Source of the DNA: Thermoanaerobaculia bacterium
GTDB lineage: Bacteria > Acidobacteriota > Thermoanaerobaculia > Multivoradales > JAIOJS01
DNA: 64,000 bases
Assembly: GCA_030429235.1 (NCBI GenBank)
Contig: JAUIDB010000006.1
Span: 124,001-188,000 of the forward strand
Direction: 5' to 3'
Part shown: positions 37,878-45,994 of the stretch, one piece after another
How the letters are laid out: the number at the start of each line of letters is the position of its first letter
Numbering within the stretch: position 1 is the first letter of the stretch
Notes under the pieces: generated by a model
What the model was told of the DNA's origin: nothing
Databases searched by the model: none
Seen by the model: only the letters and a program-made list of their open reading frames with translations
Program-made: the position numbers and the translations under genes

Positions 37878-38653
37878 CGCTCGCCGCGGCGGCTCCCGCG
37901 GTCTCGGTGGTGGTCCCCTTCTTCGCCAGTTCCGCCACGTTGGCCTCCTGTATCGAGTCTCTGTTGAGCCAAGGGTCGCGGGGCGTTCCGGTCGAGTTCC
38001 TGTTCATCGACAACGGTGCTCCCGACGACTCGGCGGAGATCGTCCGGGAGTACCCCGACGTGGTCCTGCTCCGCGAATCGACCCCCGGGGCCTATGCGGC
38101 GCGCAATGCCGGGTTGCGTCGAGCTCGGGCTCCGATCATCGCCTTCACCGATGCCGATTGTGTGGTGGACCAGGACTGGCTGGAGCAGATCGTCCGCGCC
38201 CTCGAGGTTCCGACCGTCGGCGTCGTGCTCGGCGCCTGCCGGTATCCCCAGCGGGCCTCCTGGGCCCTGAAGTTCCTGGCGGCGTACGAGAACGCCAAGA
38301 TCCAGTACGTTCTGGACCACTGCCCGCCGGCGTGTTTCTTCGGTTACGCGAACAACATGGCGGTTCGGGCTTCGTTGTTCGACGAGTTGGGGCCCTTTCG
38401 CGAATGGCGCCGCGCGGGAGACACCGAATTCGTGCACCGGGTGGCGGCAGAACGCCCCGATCTTCGGGTTCACTTCGATCCGGCGGTCCGGGTCACCCAC
38501 CACGAGTTTCTCTCCTTTCGAGCGCGGGCTCGAAGGCTGAACCTGTACACCGAGACCAACGCCAAGATCGATACGTTTCGCGAATTGACCTTCGGACAGC
38601 GGTTGCGGGTGCTGTCGCGATGTCGCTTGGACGGTCAGGGGAGCGGTCGCTAG
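37874..38653 (+). CDS. Family 2 glycosyltransferase
   Basis: VSVVVPFFASSATLASCIESLL...YAARNAGLRRARAPIIAFTDADCVVDQDWLEQIV. Confidence 0.88.
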   Translation: MTLAAAAPAVSVVVPFFASSATLASCIESLLSQGSRGVPVEFLFIDNGAPDDSAEIVREYPDVVLLRESTPGAYAARNAGLRRARAPIIAFTDADCVVDQDWLEQIVRALEVPTVGVVLGACRYPQRASWALKFLAAYENAKIQYVLDHCPPACFFGYANNMAVRASLFDELGPFREWRRAGDTEFVHRVAAERPDLRVHFDPAVRVTHHEFLSFRARARRLNLYTETNAKIDTFRELTFGQRLRVLSRCRLDGQGSGR

Positions 38654-41600
38654 TCGAGTTCGGAGTCGAGTTCGGCGAGGAGAGCATCTTCGGCGATCCG
38701 GGCCAGCCCGGCGAGACTGGGTTGGGCGAAGACGGTTTCCAGGGGGAGATCGAGGTCGAACTCGTCGCAGAGTCGGAGGATCATCCGCATGGCGGTGAGG
38801 GAGGTGCCGCCCAGCTCGAAGAAATCGTCGCCCCTTCCCACCTCGTCGAGAGCCAGCTCGTCGCGCCACAATCCGGCCAGGAACTCCTCGACCGGTCCCC
38901 GAGGGGGCTCGACGGGGGGGCGAGTGTGCCGTGCGGTCGGCAAGGACCAGCGACGGAGGGCCTCGAGGTCGAGCTTGCCATTGGGAGTCAGCGGTAGATC
39001 GCTCAGTTGGTGAAACTGCGCCGGGACCAGGGGGGCGGGCAGGCGTCGGCCGAGATGGCGGGCCAGCGCTGAGGTATCCACCGAGGCGTCGGCGGTGGGG
39101 ACGAGAAAAGCCTGGAGGGACTCTGGTGCCGGCCCGGACTGCGGCGCGTAGCCGACCTCCTGCAGGATGGACCGCACCCGCTCTTCGTCGATCGCGTCGT
39201 CGAGTTCCTCGAGGGCTTCGTCGCGCTTCTTGTGTCCGAGCCGCACATCCCAGCTGTACGGCAGCGCGTAGTTGTGGAACCCCCGTTCGCGCTGGTGGAC
39301 GAAGATGCCAGCGTCGTTGATCAGACAGTTGGTCGAGCGGCCGGTGTCTTCGGGGCGTACCCAGGGAACCCGCTGCTTCAGATAGGAGTAGAGCTCTTCC
39401 ATGTCGACATCGCAGTAGCGGTAGAAGTCGACGAACCGAACCCGCTCGAAGATCTCGTCGGTCGCGAACAAGCTGACGTCCAGCGTGCGGCTGACGGCAT
39501 CGGGGGTGCGGTGGTAGGCCTTGCGAGAGGCGAGTACAGCCTGGTCTACCTCCTCCGGACTCACCCGTCCGTGGCGGAACATCTCCTCGGTCAGGCGGGT
39601 TTCGAACATCTGACCGCGCGACAGGCCGGTGACGATGGCGGGGATCCCGAGTTCGTGGGCGCGACGGGTGGCGAGGGTGTAGATCGTCTTGAAACAGCCA
39701 TTGCAGACGTTCGAGAAGCGTTGCAAGCTGTCGCGGAAGATCTCGTTCATCGCGGGGGTGGTGGCGAACTCGACGTCGACTCCCAGCTGGTCGGTGACGC
39801 GCCGTATGTTCTCCTTGGCACCCTCCGAGATGAAGCCGTTGTCCAGCGTGAAGGCGTAGATCGAGTAGCCCAGATCGGCGAGTCGACAGAGAGCGTAGGT
39901 ACTGTCCTTGCCGCCGCTGTACAACATCAGACAATCCCAGGGGCCCCGGCGCTGCGCCCGGGCCTCGTCGAGATTGCTCCGCAGGTCATCCAGGGTGCGA
40001 AAGTAACCCGCCGCGTGCTCTCGGATCGACTCGTAGGAGTGGCAGAGCGAGCAGGTCCCCTCGGCGTCGAAGGTGGCACCAGGGTAGTTGGCGGGCAGTC
40101 CGCACCGCCGACAGCCCGCTCCCGGGTTCGGAGTCGGGACGCCGAGGTCGGCATCCGCCGGGCCTGGAGTGCCCACCACCAGAACCGCGCACCGCTCGAC
40201 GCCGGGGAAGGTCTCGATCAGGGTCTCGACCTCGCCCGGTTCGAGCCGAAAGCCCGCGACCTTGACCTGTCGATCGGTGCGACCGAGGTACTCGAGTTTC
40301 GTCGGGTCGACGAACCGCACCAGATCGCCAGAGCGATACCGTACCGCCGCTCCAGGCTCGGGGCCGGGAACGAACCGAGCCGCGGTCTCCTCGGGGAGCT
40401 GATGGTAGCCGCGGGCGAGTCCGTGGCGCGCGATCCACAGTTCTCCAGGAACTCCCGTCGGCACGGCCTGCCCGGCTGGGTTCAGCACCTCGATCTGGAC
40501 ATGGTCAGCCGGCCGACCGATCGGTACGGAGCCGACTCGATCGCTCGCAGGGTCGAATCGATGGACGAGACATCCGACCACTGCTTCGGTGGGTCCGTAC
40601 TCGTTGTAGATCTCGGCCGAAGGTGCGAGGCGCTCGGCGACCGCTGCCGCCAGTTCCGCGGAGAACGACTCGCCACCGACGATGAGCCGACGGACACCGG
40701 TCGCTTCGAAGCGGCCGCTCCGGAGCACGGAGAGGTGGGAGGGAGTGAGTTTCAGGAAGTCGATCTGGTTGCGTTCGACGGCGTGCAGGAACGCCTCGTC
40801 GAGCGCGCCCGCGGCGCGCGGATAGAGCTCGAGCGTTCCCCCGGTGATCAGGGGGAGGAAGAGACTCGTGACGGTGAGGTCGAAGGCCAGTGAGGTCACC
40901 AGTCCGTAGCGCAGGGCCTCGCCTCGCACGTAGGTTCGTTCGGCGAACTCGAGGTAGTCGGCCAGTCCCCGGTGTTCGATCAGCACCCCCTTGGCCCGGC
41001 CAGTCGATCCAGAGGTGTAGAGCAGATAGGCGAGATCGGTCAGGCTTGGGGGTTCCGGGGGCCGCGAGTCGTGGCCGTGGTCGAGGGCCTGACGGACGGT
41101 GGGGGGATCGAGGAGCAGCGTCGCCCCCGAGTCTTCGACCAGCTGTTTCTGGCGCTCCTCTGGATGGGCGGGGTCGATCGGCACGTAGGCGCCGCGGGCA
41201 CTGAGCACGGCCAGGATGGCAACCACGCTCTCCAAGGAACGATCCCCCAGGACGGCGACCCGGTCCCCGGGTTGGAGGTGGTGCACTCGGAGCAGGTGGT
41301 TGGCCAGGATCGCTACCTGGTCCCGGACCTGAGCGTAGTCGACGGACTGATCGACCGTGCCGTCGACCACCAGTTCCAGAGCGACGCGAGTCGGGTGTCG
41401 GTTGGCCGTGTCGAAGAAGGCGTCGACCACCGTCCGCTCGGGCGTAGGGCAACGATCGCTCTGGTTGAAACTATCGAGCTGCTGACGCTCGTCATCGGTG
41501 CGCAGGTCGATGCTGTCGATTCTCTGGTCCGGGTCGCGAAGGAGTGCCTCCACCAAGGTCTCGAAATGGTGCGGGATGCGCTCTCTCGCGGCGGCCGAAA

Positions 41601-42828
41601 GGTGCGTCCGGTTCAGGTCGAAGTCGAACTGGAAACGGCCCGAGCCCGAGAAGTCGTGGATCTGCAAGCGAAGAGCATGCAGATGATCGGCATGACCGGG
41701 ATGGAGCCAGGTCACGGCCGTAGCCGCGTCTCCGAAGCGGCCGAAACGGACGGGCAGGTAGTTCAAGACGGCTCGGCTCATCGAGTGCTCCGGAGTCGGA
41801 GCGGTCCCGGCGGCATCGCTTCGTAGGAGGTCCATTGCGCGGGCCAGGGTCTCCGCACCCAGCCGTCGGAAGGTCGTGCCTTCGGGTACCCTGGCGGCGA
41901 AGGGGAACATCTCGATAAAGAGGCCGATGGTGTCTTTGGCCTCCGGGGTAGAGCGGCCCAGGAGCGGCGTGTCGAACGAGGTCTCCGGCTCTGCACTGAT
42001 CTGGCTCAGGAAGGCGTGGAACAGGGTCGAGAAGAGGGCGAACAGGGAGAGGTGGGGAAGCACCGAGGCGAAGGGGGCCTCGGCCGCCCGCGCGCGCAGC
42101 GCCGAGGAGCGTTCCGCATCCAACTGCAGGCTCGAGCGGACGCTGGCCGTACCGCGGTGGACCGGGGACGGCCGTTCTCCGTAGAGGGTGAGCCCACCCG
42201 GGGCAGTGGTTCGGTCCGGGGTGGTGGAAGACCTGTCACTGGCCCTCGGCCCTGGCGCCAGCGCGTAGTAGCGGTCGGCCGTCACCGGCCGCGGCGCGAA
42301 CTCCGGTTGGCTCTCCAGGGCGAGGTAGCTCGCGGCCAATCGGTCGTAGAGCAGCCGAGTCGACCAGGCATCGGTGATCAGGTGGTGTTGGTTGAGGTAC
42401 CAGCCGGTCTGTCGGTTCGGAAGCCGTACCAGGACGCTGTCGACCAGCGGTCCGTCGAGGGGAAGCGGTCGAGCACAGCGCGCGCGGCCCCAGTCGAGAA
42501 AGCGCGCGACCGCATCCTCTTGGCCACTGAAGTCGGCCACGGTCAGTGCGAGTTCGGAACTCGAGAACCGCTGCAGTCGGCCTCCCGGGCCGGATCGGAA
42601 TCGAGTCTGGAGCGCTTCGCTGGAGGCGGTGACCTGGCGCCAGGCGGCTCGGAATCGCTCCGGCTCCAGCTCGTCCTCGATCACGAAGGCGAAGGCCATG
42701 TTGTAGAGCGGCGACTCGGCGTGGAGCTGCTGTCCGATGGCGATCGGAAGCTGGGCCCGCGTCAACCCGCCGGTGTCCAGTGGGCGGTCGACGGGCTCGG
42801 TCCCTGCGTCCTGCTCGCTGCGCGTCAC
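38650..42828 (-). CDS. Nonribosomal peptide synthetase, C-A(interrupted)-T, with internal PP-loop ATP-pyrophosphatase-like domain
   Basis: C: NQHHLITDAW; A: LAYLLYTSGSTGRAKGVLIEH, YNEYGPTEAVVG, KVAGFRLEPGEVE; insert: CRRC...CSLC...LMLYSGGKDSTYALC...CNGCF; A10 LPLTPNGKLD; T FFELGGTSLTAM. Confidence 0.94.
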   Translation of the reverse strand: MTRSEQDAGTEPVDRPLDTGGLTRAQLPIAIGQQLHAESPLYNMAFAFVIEDELEPERFRAAWRQVTASSEALQTRFRSGPGGRLQRFSSSELALTVADFSGQEDAVARFLDWGRARCARPLPLDGPLVDSVLVRLPNRQTGWYLNQHHLITDAWSTRLLYDRLAASYLALESQPEFAPRPVTADRYYALAPGPRASDRSSTTPDRTTAPGGLTLYGERPSPVHRGTASVRSSLQLDAERSSALRARAAEAPFASVLPHLSLFALFSTLFHAFLSQISAEPETSFDTPLLGRSTPEAKDTIGLFIEMFPFAARVPEGTTFRRLGAETLARAMDLLRSDAAGTAPTPEHSMSRAVLNYLPVRFGRFGDAATAVTWLHPGHADHLHALRLQIHDFSGSGRFQFDFDLNRTHLSAAARERIPHHFETLVEALLRDPDQRIDSIDLRTDDERQQLDSFNQSDRCPTPERTVVDAFFDTANRHPTRVALELVVDGTVDQSVDYAQVRDQVAILANHLLRVHHLQPGDRVAVLGDRSLESVVAILAVLSARGAYVPIDPAHPEERQKQLVEDSGATLLLDPPTVRQALDHGHDSRPPEPPSLTDLAYLLYTSGSTGRAKGVLIEHRGLADYLEFAERTYVRGEALRYGLVTSLAFDLTVTSLFLPLITGGTLELYPRAAGALDEAFLHAVERNQIDFLKLTPSHLSVLRSGRFEATGVRRLIVGGESFSAELAAAVAERLAPSAEIYNEYGPTEAVVGCLVHRFDPASDRVGSVPIGRPADHVQIEVLNPAGQAVPTGVPGELWIARHGLARGYHQLPEETAARFVPGPEPGAAVRYRSGDLVRFVDPTKLEYLGRTDRQVKVAGFRLEPGEVETLIETFPGVERCAVLVVGTPGPADADLGVPTPNPGAGCRRCGLPANYPGATFDAEGTCSLCHSYESIREHAAGYFRTLDDLRSNLDEARAQRRGPWDCLMLYSGGKDSTYALCRLADLGYSIYAFTLDNGFISEGAKENIRRVTDQLGVDVEFATTPAMNEIFRDSLQRFSNVCNGCFKTIYTLATRRAHELGIPAIVTGLSRGQMFETRLTEEMFRHGRVSPEEVDQAVLASRKAYHRTPDAVSRTLDVSLFATDEIFERVRFVDFYRYCDVDMEELYSYLKQRVPWVRPEDTGRSTNCLINDAGIFVHQRERGFHNYALPYSWDVRLGHKKRDEALEELDDAIDEERVRSILQEVGYAPQSGPAPESLQAFLVPTADASVDTSALARHLGRRLPAPLVPAQFHQLSDLPLTPNGKLDLEALRRWSLPTARHTRPPVEPPRGPVEEFLAGLWRDELALDEVGRGDDFFELGGTSLTAMRMILRLCDEFDLDLPLETVFAQPSLAGLARIAEDALLAELDSELD
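39118..40170 (-). other. Inserted PP-loop/CxxC domain (about aa 887-1237) within the adenylation domain
   Basis: SGGKDS encoded at 39901-39918; Cys pairs at aa 906/909, 926/929 and 1042/1045; flanked by A8 and A9/A10 motifs in one continuous frame. Confidence 0.85.
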
Positions 42829-42847
42829 GTCGTTCGGCCGTTTTCCG

Positions 42848-43108
42848 TCAGCGAGTCGAGGCGCGCGTTCGGGCCACGTATTGCGCCAGGCTGGCGGTGG
42901 TCTGGAAGTTCTCGACCACGAAGTCTCGGGGGCCGGTGGTGATGCCGAACGTCTCGTCGACGAACCCTGCCAGGCGGAGTACCGCCACCGAGTCGAGCAG
43001 ATCGGACAGCAGGTCGTCGTCGCGATCGATGGTGACTTCGGCGGGGAGGAGCTCCTGATGTACGAAGGTGAGGATCGTCGCTTCGAGTTCTCGATTCGGC
43101 TGCGTCAT
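42848..43108 (-). CDS. Stand-alone peptidyl/acyl carrier protein
   Basis: 86 aa; DDDLLSDLLDSVAVLRLAGFVDETFGI with phosphopantetheine Ser in LLDSV. Confidence 0.85.
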   Translation of the reverse strand: MTQPNRELEATILTFVHQELLPAEVTIDRDDDLLSDLLDSVAVLRLAGFVDETFGITTGPRDFVVENFQTTASLAQYVARTRASTR

Positions 43109-44694
43109 GGTTCGGCTACCTTCTGTTCTCGAGTCTCGATCTGGCCCGAGGCCGAGAGGCTCTGGCGGTCGACCTTGCCGGTGGGGGTGCGCGGCAGCCG
43201 GTCCAGGATCTCGAGGCTCTCGGGGACGGCATAGGCCGGAAGCAGGTCCCGCAGCCGGTCGCGCAGGGCGTCCGCCGAGGTGGCTCCGCGCGAGACCACG
43301 GCGGCTCGCAAGGACAGACTCGCTTCACCGTCGGAGACGGAGTAGGCGACCGCCTCCTCCACCTCGTCGAGGTCGAGCAACGCGGCTTCGACCTCACCCA
43401 GCTCGACGCGGTGACCACGGATCTTGATCTGCAGGTCGGTCCTGGCGACGAAGGCCAGGTCGCCATTCGCCAGGGTCTGGACCTGATCCCCCGTACGAAA
43501 GTAGGTTTCTTCGAAACCTCCGCCGCTCGGCCGGCGATAGAAGGCGGTGTGGTTGCGGTCTGGGTCGTTCCAGTATCCACTCATCACCGTCGACCCACGA
43601 ATCAGGAGCTCGCCTGATGCACCTGCCGCCACCGGTTCCAGGTCGCCGTCCACCACCTCGGCGGCGGTGTGCTCGCAGGGGCGACCGATCGGCAGAGGGT
43701 CCGGGAACTCGCCGTCCGGGAGGTGGTAGTAGGTGCAGACATTGACCTCGGTCGAACCGTAGACATGGCTGAATCGCGCTTTCGGTAGGCGGCGCCGCAG
43801 TCGCTCGAGGTGCTTCCGGGGAAAGGTCTCCCCGGCGAACAGAATCCATCGGAGCGAAGCCAGATCCCTCTCCTCGAGAGCTCCCCGCAGCAACAGTTGC
43901 ACCAGAGCGGTGGGGACCGAGTACCAGACCGAGATCGCTTCGCGCTCGATCGTGAGAGACAGGCTACCCGGCAGCTTGAGCGTGGCGGGAGAGAAGAGGA
44001 CCGTCGAGGCGCCGGCGCGGGCGGCGGCGTAGTAGTCGAAGGTAGCAAAGCAGGTGTGGTGCGAAGAGTGCTGACTCAGCCGGTCCTCGGACCCCAGGTC
44101 GTAGGCCGCTACCGCCCACTCGACGAAGGCCATGGCGCTGGCATGGGTGTGGCGGATCAGTTTGGGAGTTCCGGTGGATCCGGAGGTGTGCAGGATGTAC
44201 GCCGTGTCGAGTTCGAGAACCGGGACGTCGGGTAGGCCGTCGTTCGTCTCCGCCGCTTCGACCTCCGTCCACGACGCGATCGATCGGTCGCCGATCGGGT
44301 CCACGACTCCGATGACGTGGCGCAAGGTGTGGCAACGGGCTGCGATCTCCCCGAGTCCGGCGGCCCGCTTTGGTTCGGTGACCAGGTGGGTAGCGCCCGT
44401 TGCCTCGAGGATTCTCTCGATCTGCGCCGCCGGAGACCTAGGGTCGATCGGGACCAGAGCACCCCCGGCGGCAAGCACGCCGTAGAAACTCTCGGGGACC
44501 CGCGGCCCGCGGTCGAGCAGTACGGCGACCCGTGCTTGCCGTTGCAGTCCACGCTCGAGCAGCGTGCGGGCCAGGGCACCACTTCGTCGGACGAGCTGTT
44601 GGTAGCTTCGATCACCGCCCAGGCCACGCGTGGCGATGGCGTCGGGCTGCCGGTGCGCCGCGTCCTGGATCGTCCGATGCAGTAGCCGGGTCAC
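43105..44694 (-). CDS. Stand-alone amino-acid adenylation enzyme, PltF/RedM-like
   Basis: AYILHTSGSTGTPKLIRHTH; VWYSVPTALVQLLLRG; LRWILFAGETFPRKHLERLRRRLP; VYGSTEVNVCTYYHLP; LPRTPTGKVDRQ. Confidence 0.88.
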   Translation of the reverse strand: MTRLLHRTIQDAAHRQPDAIATRGLGGDRSYQQLVRRSGALARTLLERGLQRQARVAVLLDRGPRVPESFYGVLAAGGALVPIDPRSPAAQIERILEATGATHLVTEPKRAAGLGEIAARCHTLRHVIGVVDPIGDRSIASWTEVEAAETNDGLPDVPVLELDTAYILHTSGSTGTPKLIRHTHASAMAFVEWAVAAYDLGSEDRLSQHSSHHTCFATFDYYAAARAGASTVLFSPATLKLPGSLSLTIEREAISVWYSVPTALVQLLLRGALEERDLASLRWILFAGETFPRKHLERLRRRLPKARFSHVYGSTEVNVCTYYHLPDGEFPDPLPIGRPCEHTAAEVVDGDLEPVAAGASGELLIRGSTVMSGYWNDPDRNHTAFYRRPSGGGFEETYFRTGDQVQTLANGDLAFVARTDLQIKIRGHRVELGEVEAALLDLDEVEEAVAYSVSDGEASLSLRAAVVSRGATSADALRDRLRDLLPAYAVPESLEILDRLPRTPTGKVDRQSLSASGQIETREQKVAEP

Positions 44695-44701
44695 GGGGTT
44701 C

Positions 44702-45910
44702 TCAGGGCAGGATCTTCTGCAGGGCGGGCGGAAGCGACTCGTACATCGGCACGTCGATCTCGAAGGCCCTCTCGGCGGCCCAGACCGAGGCGACCAGGAT
44801 CATGCCGGCGGCTGCGACCCGCAGGCCCCACCCTCGATAGACCGGCCAGCGCCGCACGAGGTAGAGCAGGGGTACCAGCCCGGCCACGATCACGATCTGG
44901 CCGATCTCGACCCCCAGGTTGAAGGCGAGCAGGGAGAGTCCCACGTGTTCGCTGAGAACTCCCATCTCCGAGAGCGCTCCCGCGAAACCGAAGCCGTGGA
45001 ACAGTCCGAAGCCGACCACCACCAGCCAGAGGCGTCCCCGGAAGATCGGAACGATCAGATCGGCGGCCGCGATCGCGATCGAAACGGCGATGATCACCTC
45101 CACGAGCTTGCCGGGAAGCTCGACCACCCCCAGCGAGGCCAGACTCAAGGTGAGGCTGTGGGCGACAGTAAATGCAGTGACGATCTTGACCACGTTGAGG
45201 AGAGCGGGGCCGAAGGCTTCTACCGGTTGCCAAACGCCGTCGACCCGCCGAAGCACCGCCGGAAGCAACAGCGCCGTCAGGAAGAGGATGTGGTCGATCC
45301 CCTCCCAGATGTGCTCGATGCCCAGTCCGAGGACCGCCATGAATCCCTGGAGACGGCCGTCGGTGGTGAGTTCGAACTCCTGGCGACGGTCGTCGGGGCT
45401 GAAGACCAGAGAGACTCGATTCTCGTTGGCGAAGGTCCCCGTGGCCCAGTTGTACTCGACGAGAAGAAAACCGCGGTGGTCGGGATCCTCGTCGAACAGA
45501 ACCGAGTAGTCGAAGGTCAAGGTGTCCGGGACCGAGTCGAGGCCTTCCAGGGAGAACGAGAGCAGCGCGAATCCCTCCGAGACCGCCAGGACTTCGCTGT
45601 CGGTGAACCGCATCGGCAGCCGAGTTCCCTGGTGCTCGATACGGACCTTCTGTCGGTAGTACTCCTGCAGGAAGCCGACGTGCTGCGGGAAGTTCTCTGC
45701 CGTGATCTCGTCCTCGGTGCCGCTGAGTCCCAGGGCAGGGTTGAGGTTCTCGAGAGCGATCTCGAACCGTCCCGTCACGGAGTCCTGCTGGATCTGCAGG
45801 TAGAGATAACTCTCTCCCACGTTGTGCGCTTGCAGCGAGGTCGAGGTCAGGAAGACGAGAAGAGCCGAGCAGATCCAGGCAGCGAGGCGGCGGTCGTACA
45901 GTCGTGTCAT
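44702..45910 (-). CDS. HupE/UreJ-like membrane protein
   Basis: Signal peptide, soluble N-terminal domain, then GIEHIWEGIDHILFLTALLL...FTVAHSLTLSLASLGV...FGLFHGFGFAGAL. Confidence 0.82.
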   Translation of the reverse strand: MTRLYDRRLAAWICSALLVFLTSTSLQAHNVGESYLYLQIQQDSVTGRFEIALENLNPALGLSGTEDEITAENFPQHVGFLQEYYRQKVRIEHQGTRLPMRFTDSEVLAVSEGFALLSFSLEGLDSVPDTLTFDYSVLFDEDPDHRGFLLVEYNWATGTFANENRVSLVFSPDDRRQEFELTTDGRLQGFMAVLGLGIEHIWEGIDHILFLTALLLPAVLRRVDGVWQPVEAFGPALLNVVKIVTAFTVAHSLTLSLASLGVVELPGKLVEVIIAVSIAIAAADLIVPIFRGRLWLVVVGFGLFHGFGFAGALSEMGVLSEHVGLSLLAFNLGVEIGQIVIVAGLVPLLYLVRRWPVYRGWGLRVAAAGMILVASVWAAERAFEIDVPMYESLPPALQKILP

Positions 45911-45994
45911 GGGATTCCTATCTTGTTCTGTCCCGGGGTGGGTGCGAAAGGCCGGGTCGGCGCGGAGCGAGTCCTAGAGTCGGGAGGGGGTCGT

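Noticed and set aside
37589-39934. 781-aa minus ORF and other long ORFs antisense to clear genes (e.g. 44630-46939 +, 25976-27703 -, 33701-35380 -, 20002-21615 -, 39232-40893 +)
   Set aside because: High GC creates long stop-free shadow frames. Their translations are Arg/Pro/Gly/Ser-rich without recognisable motifs, and the opposite strand encodes well-conserved proteins.
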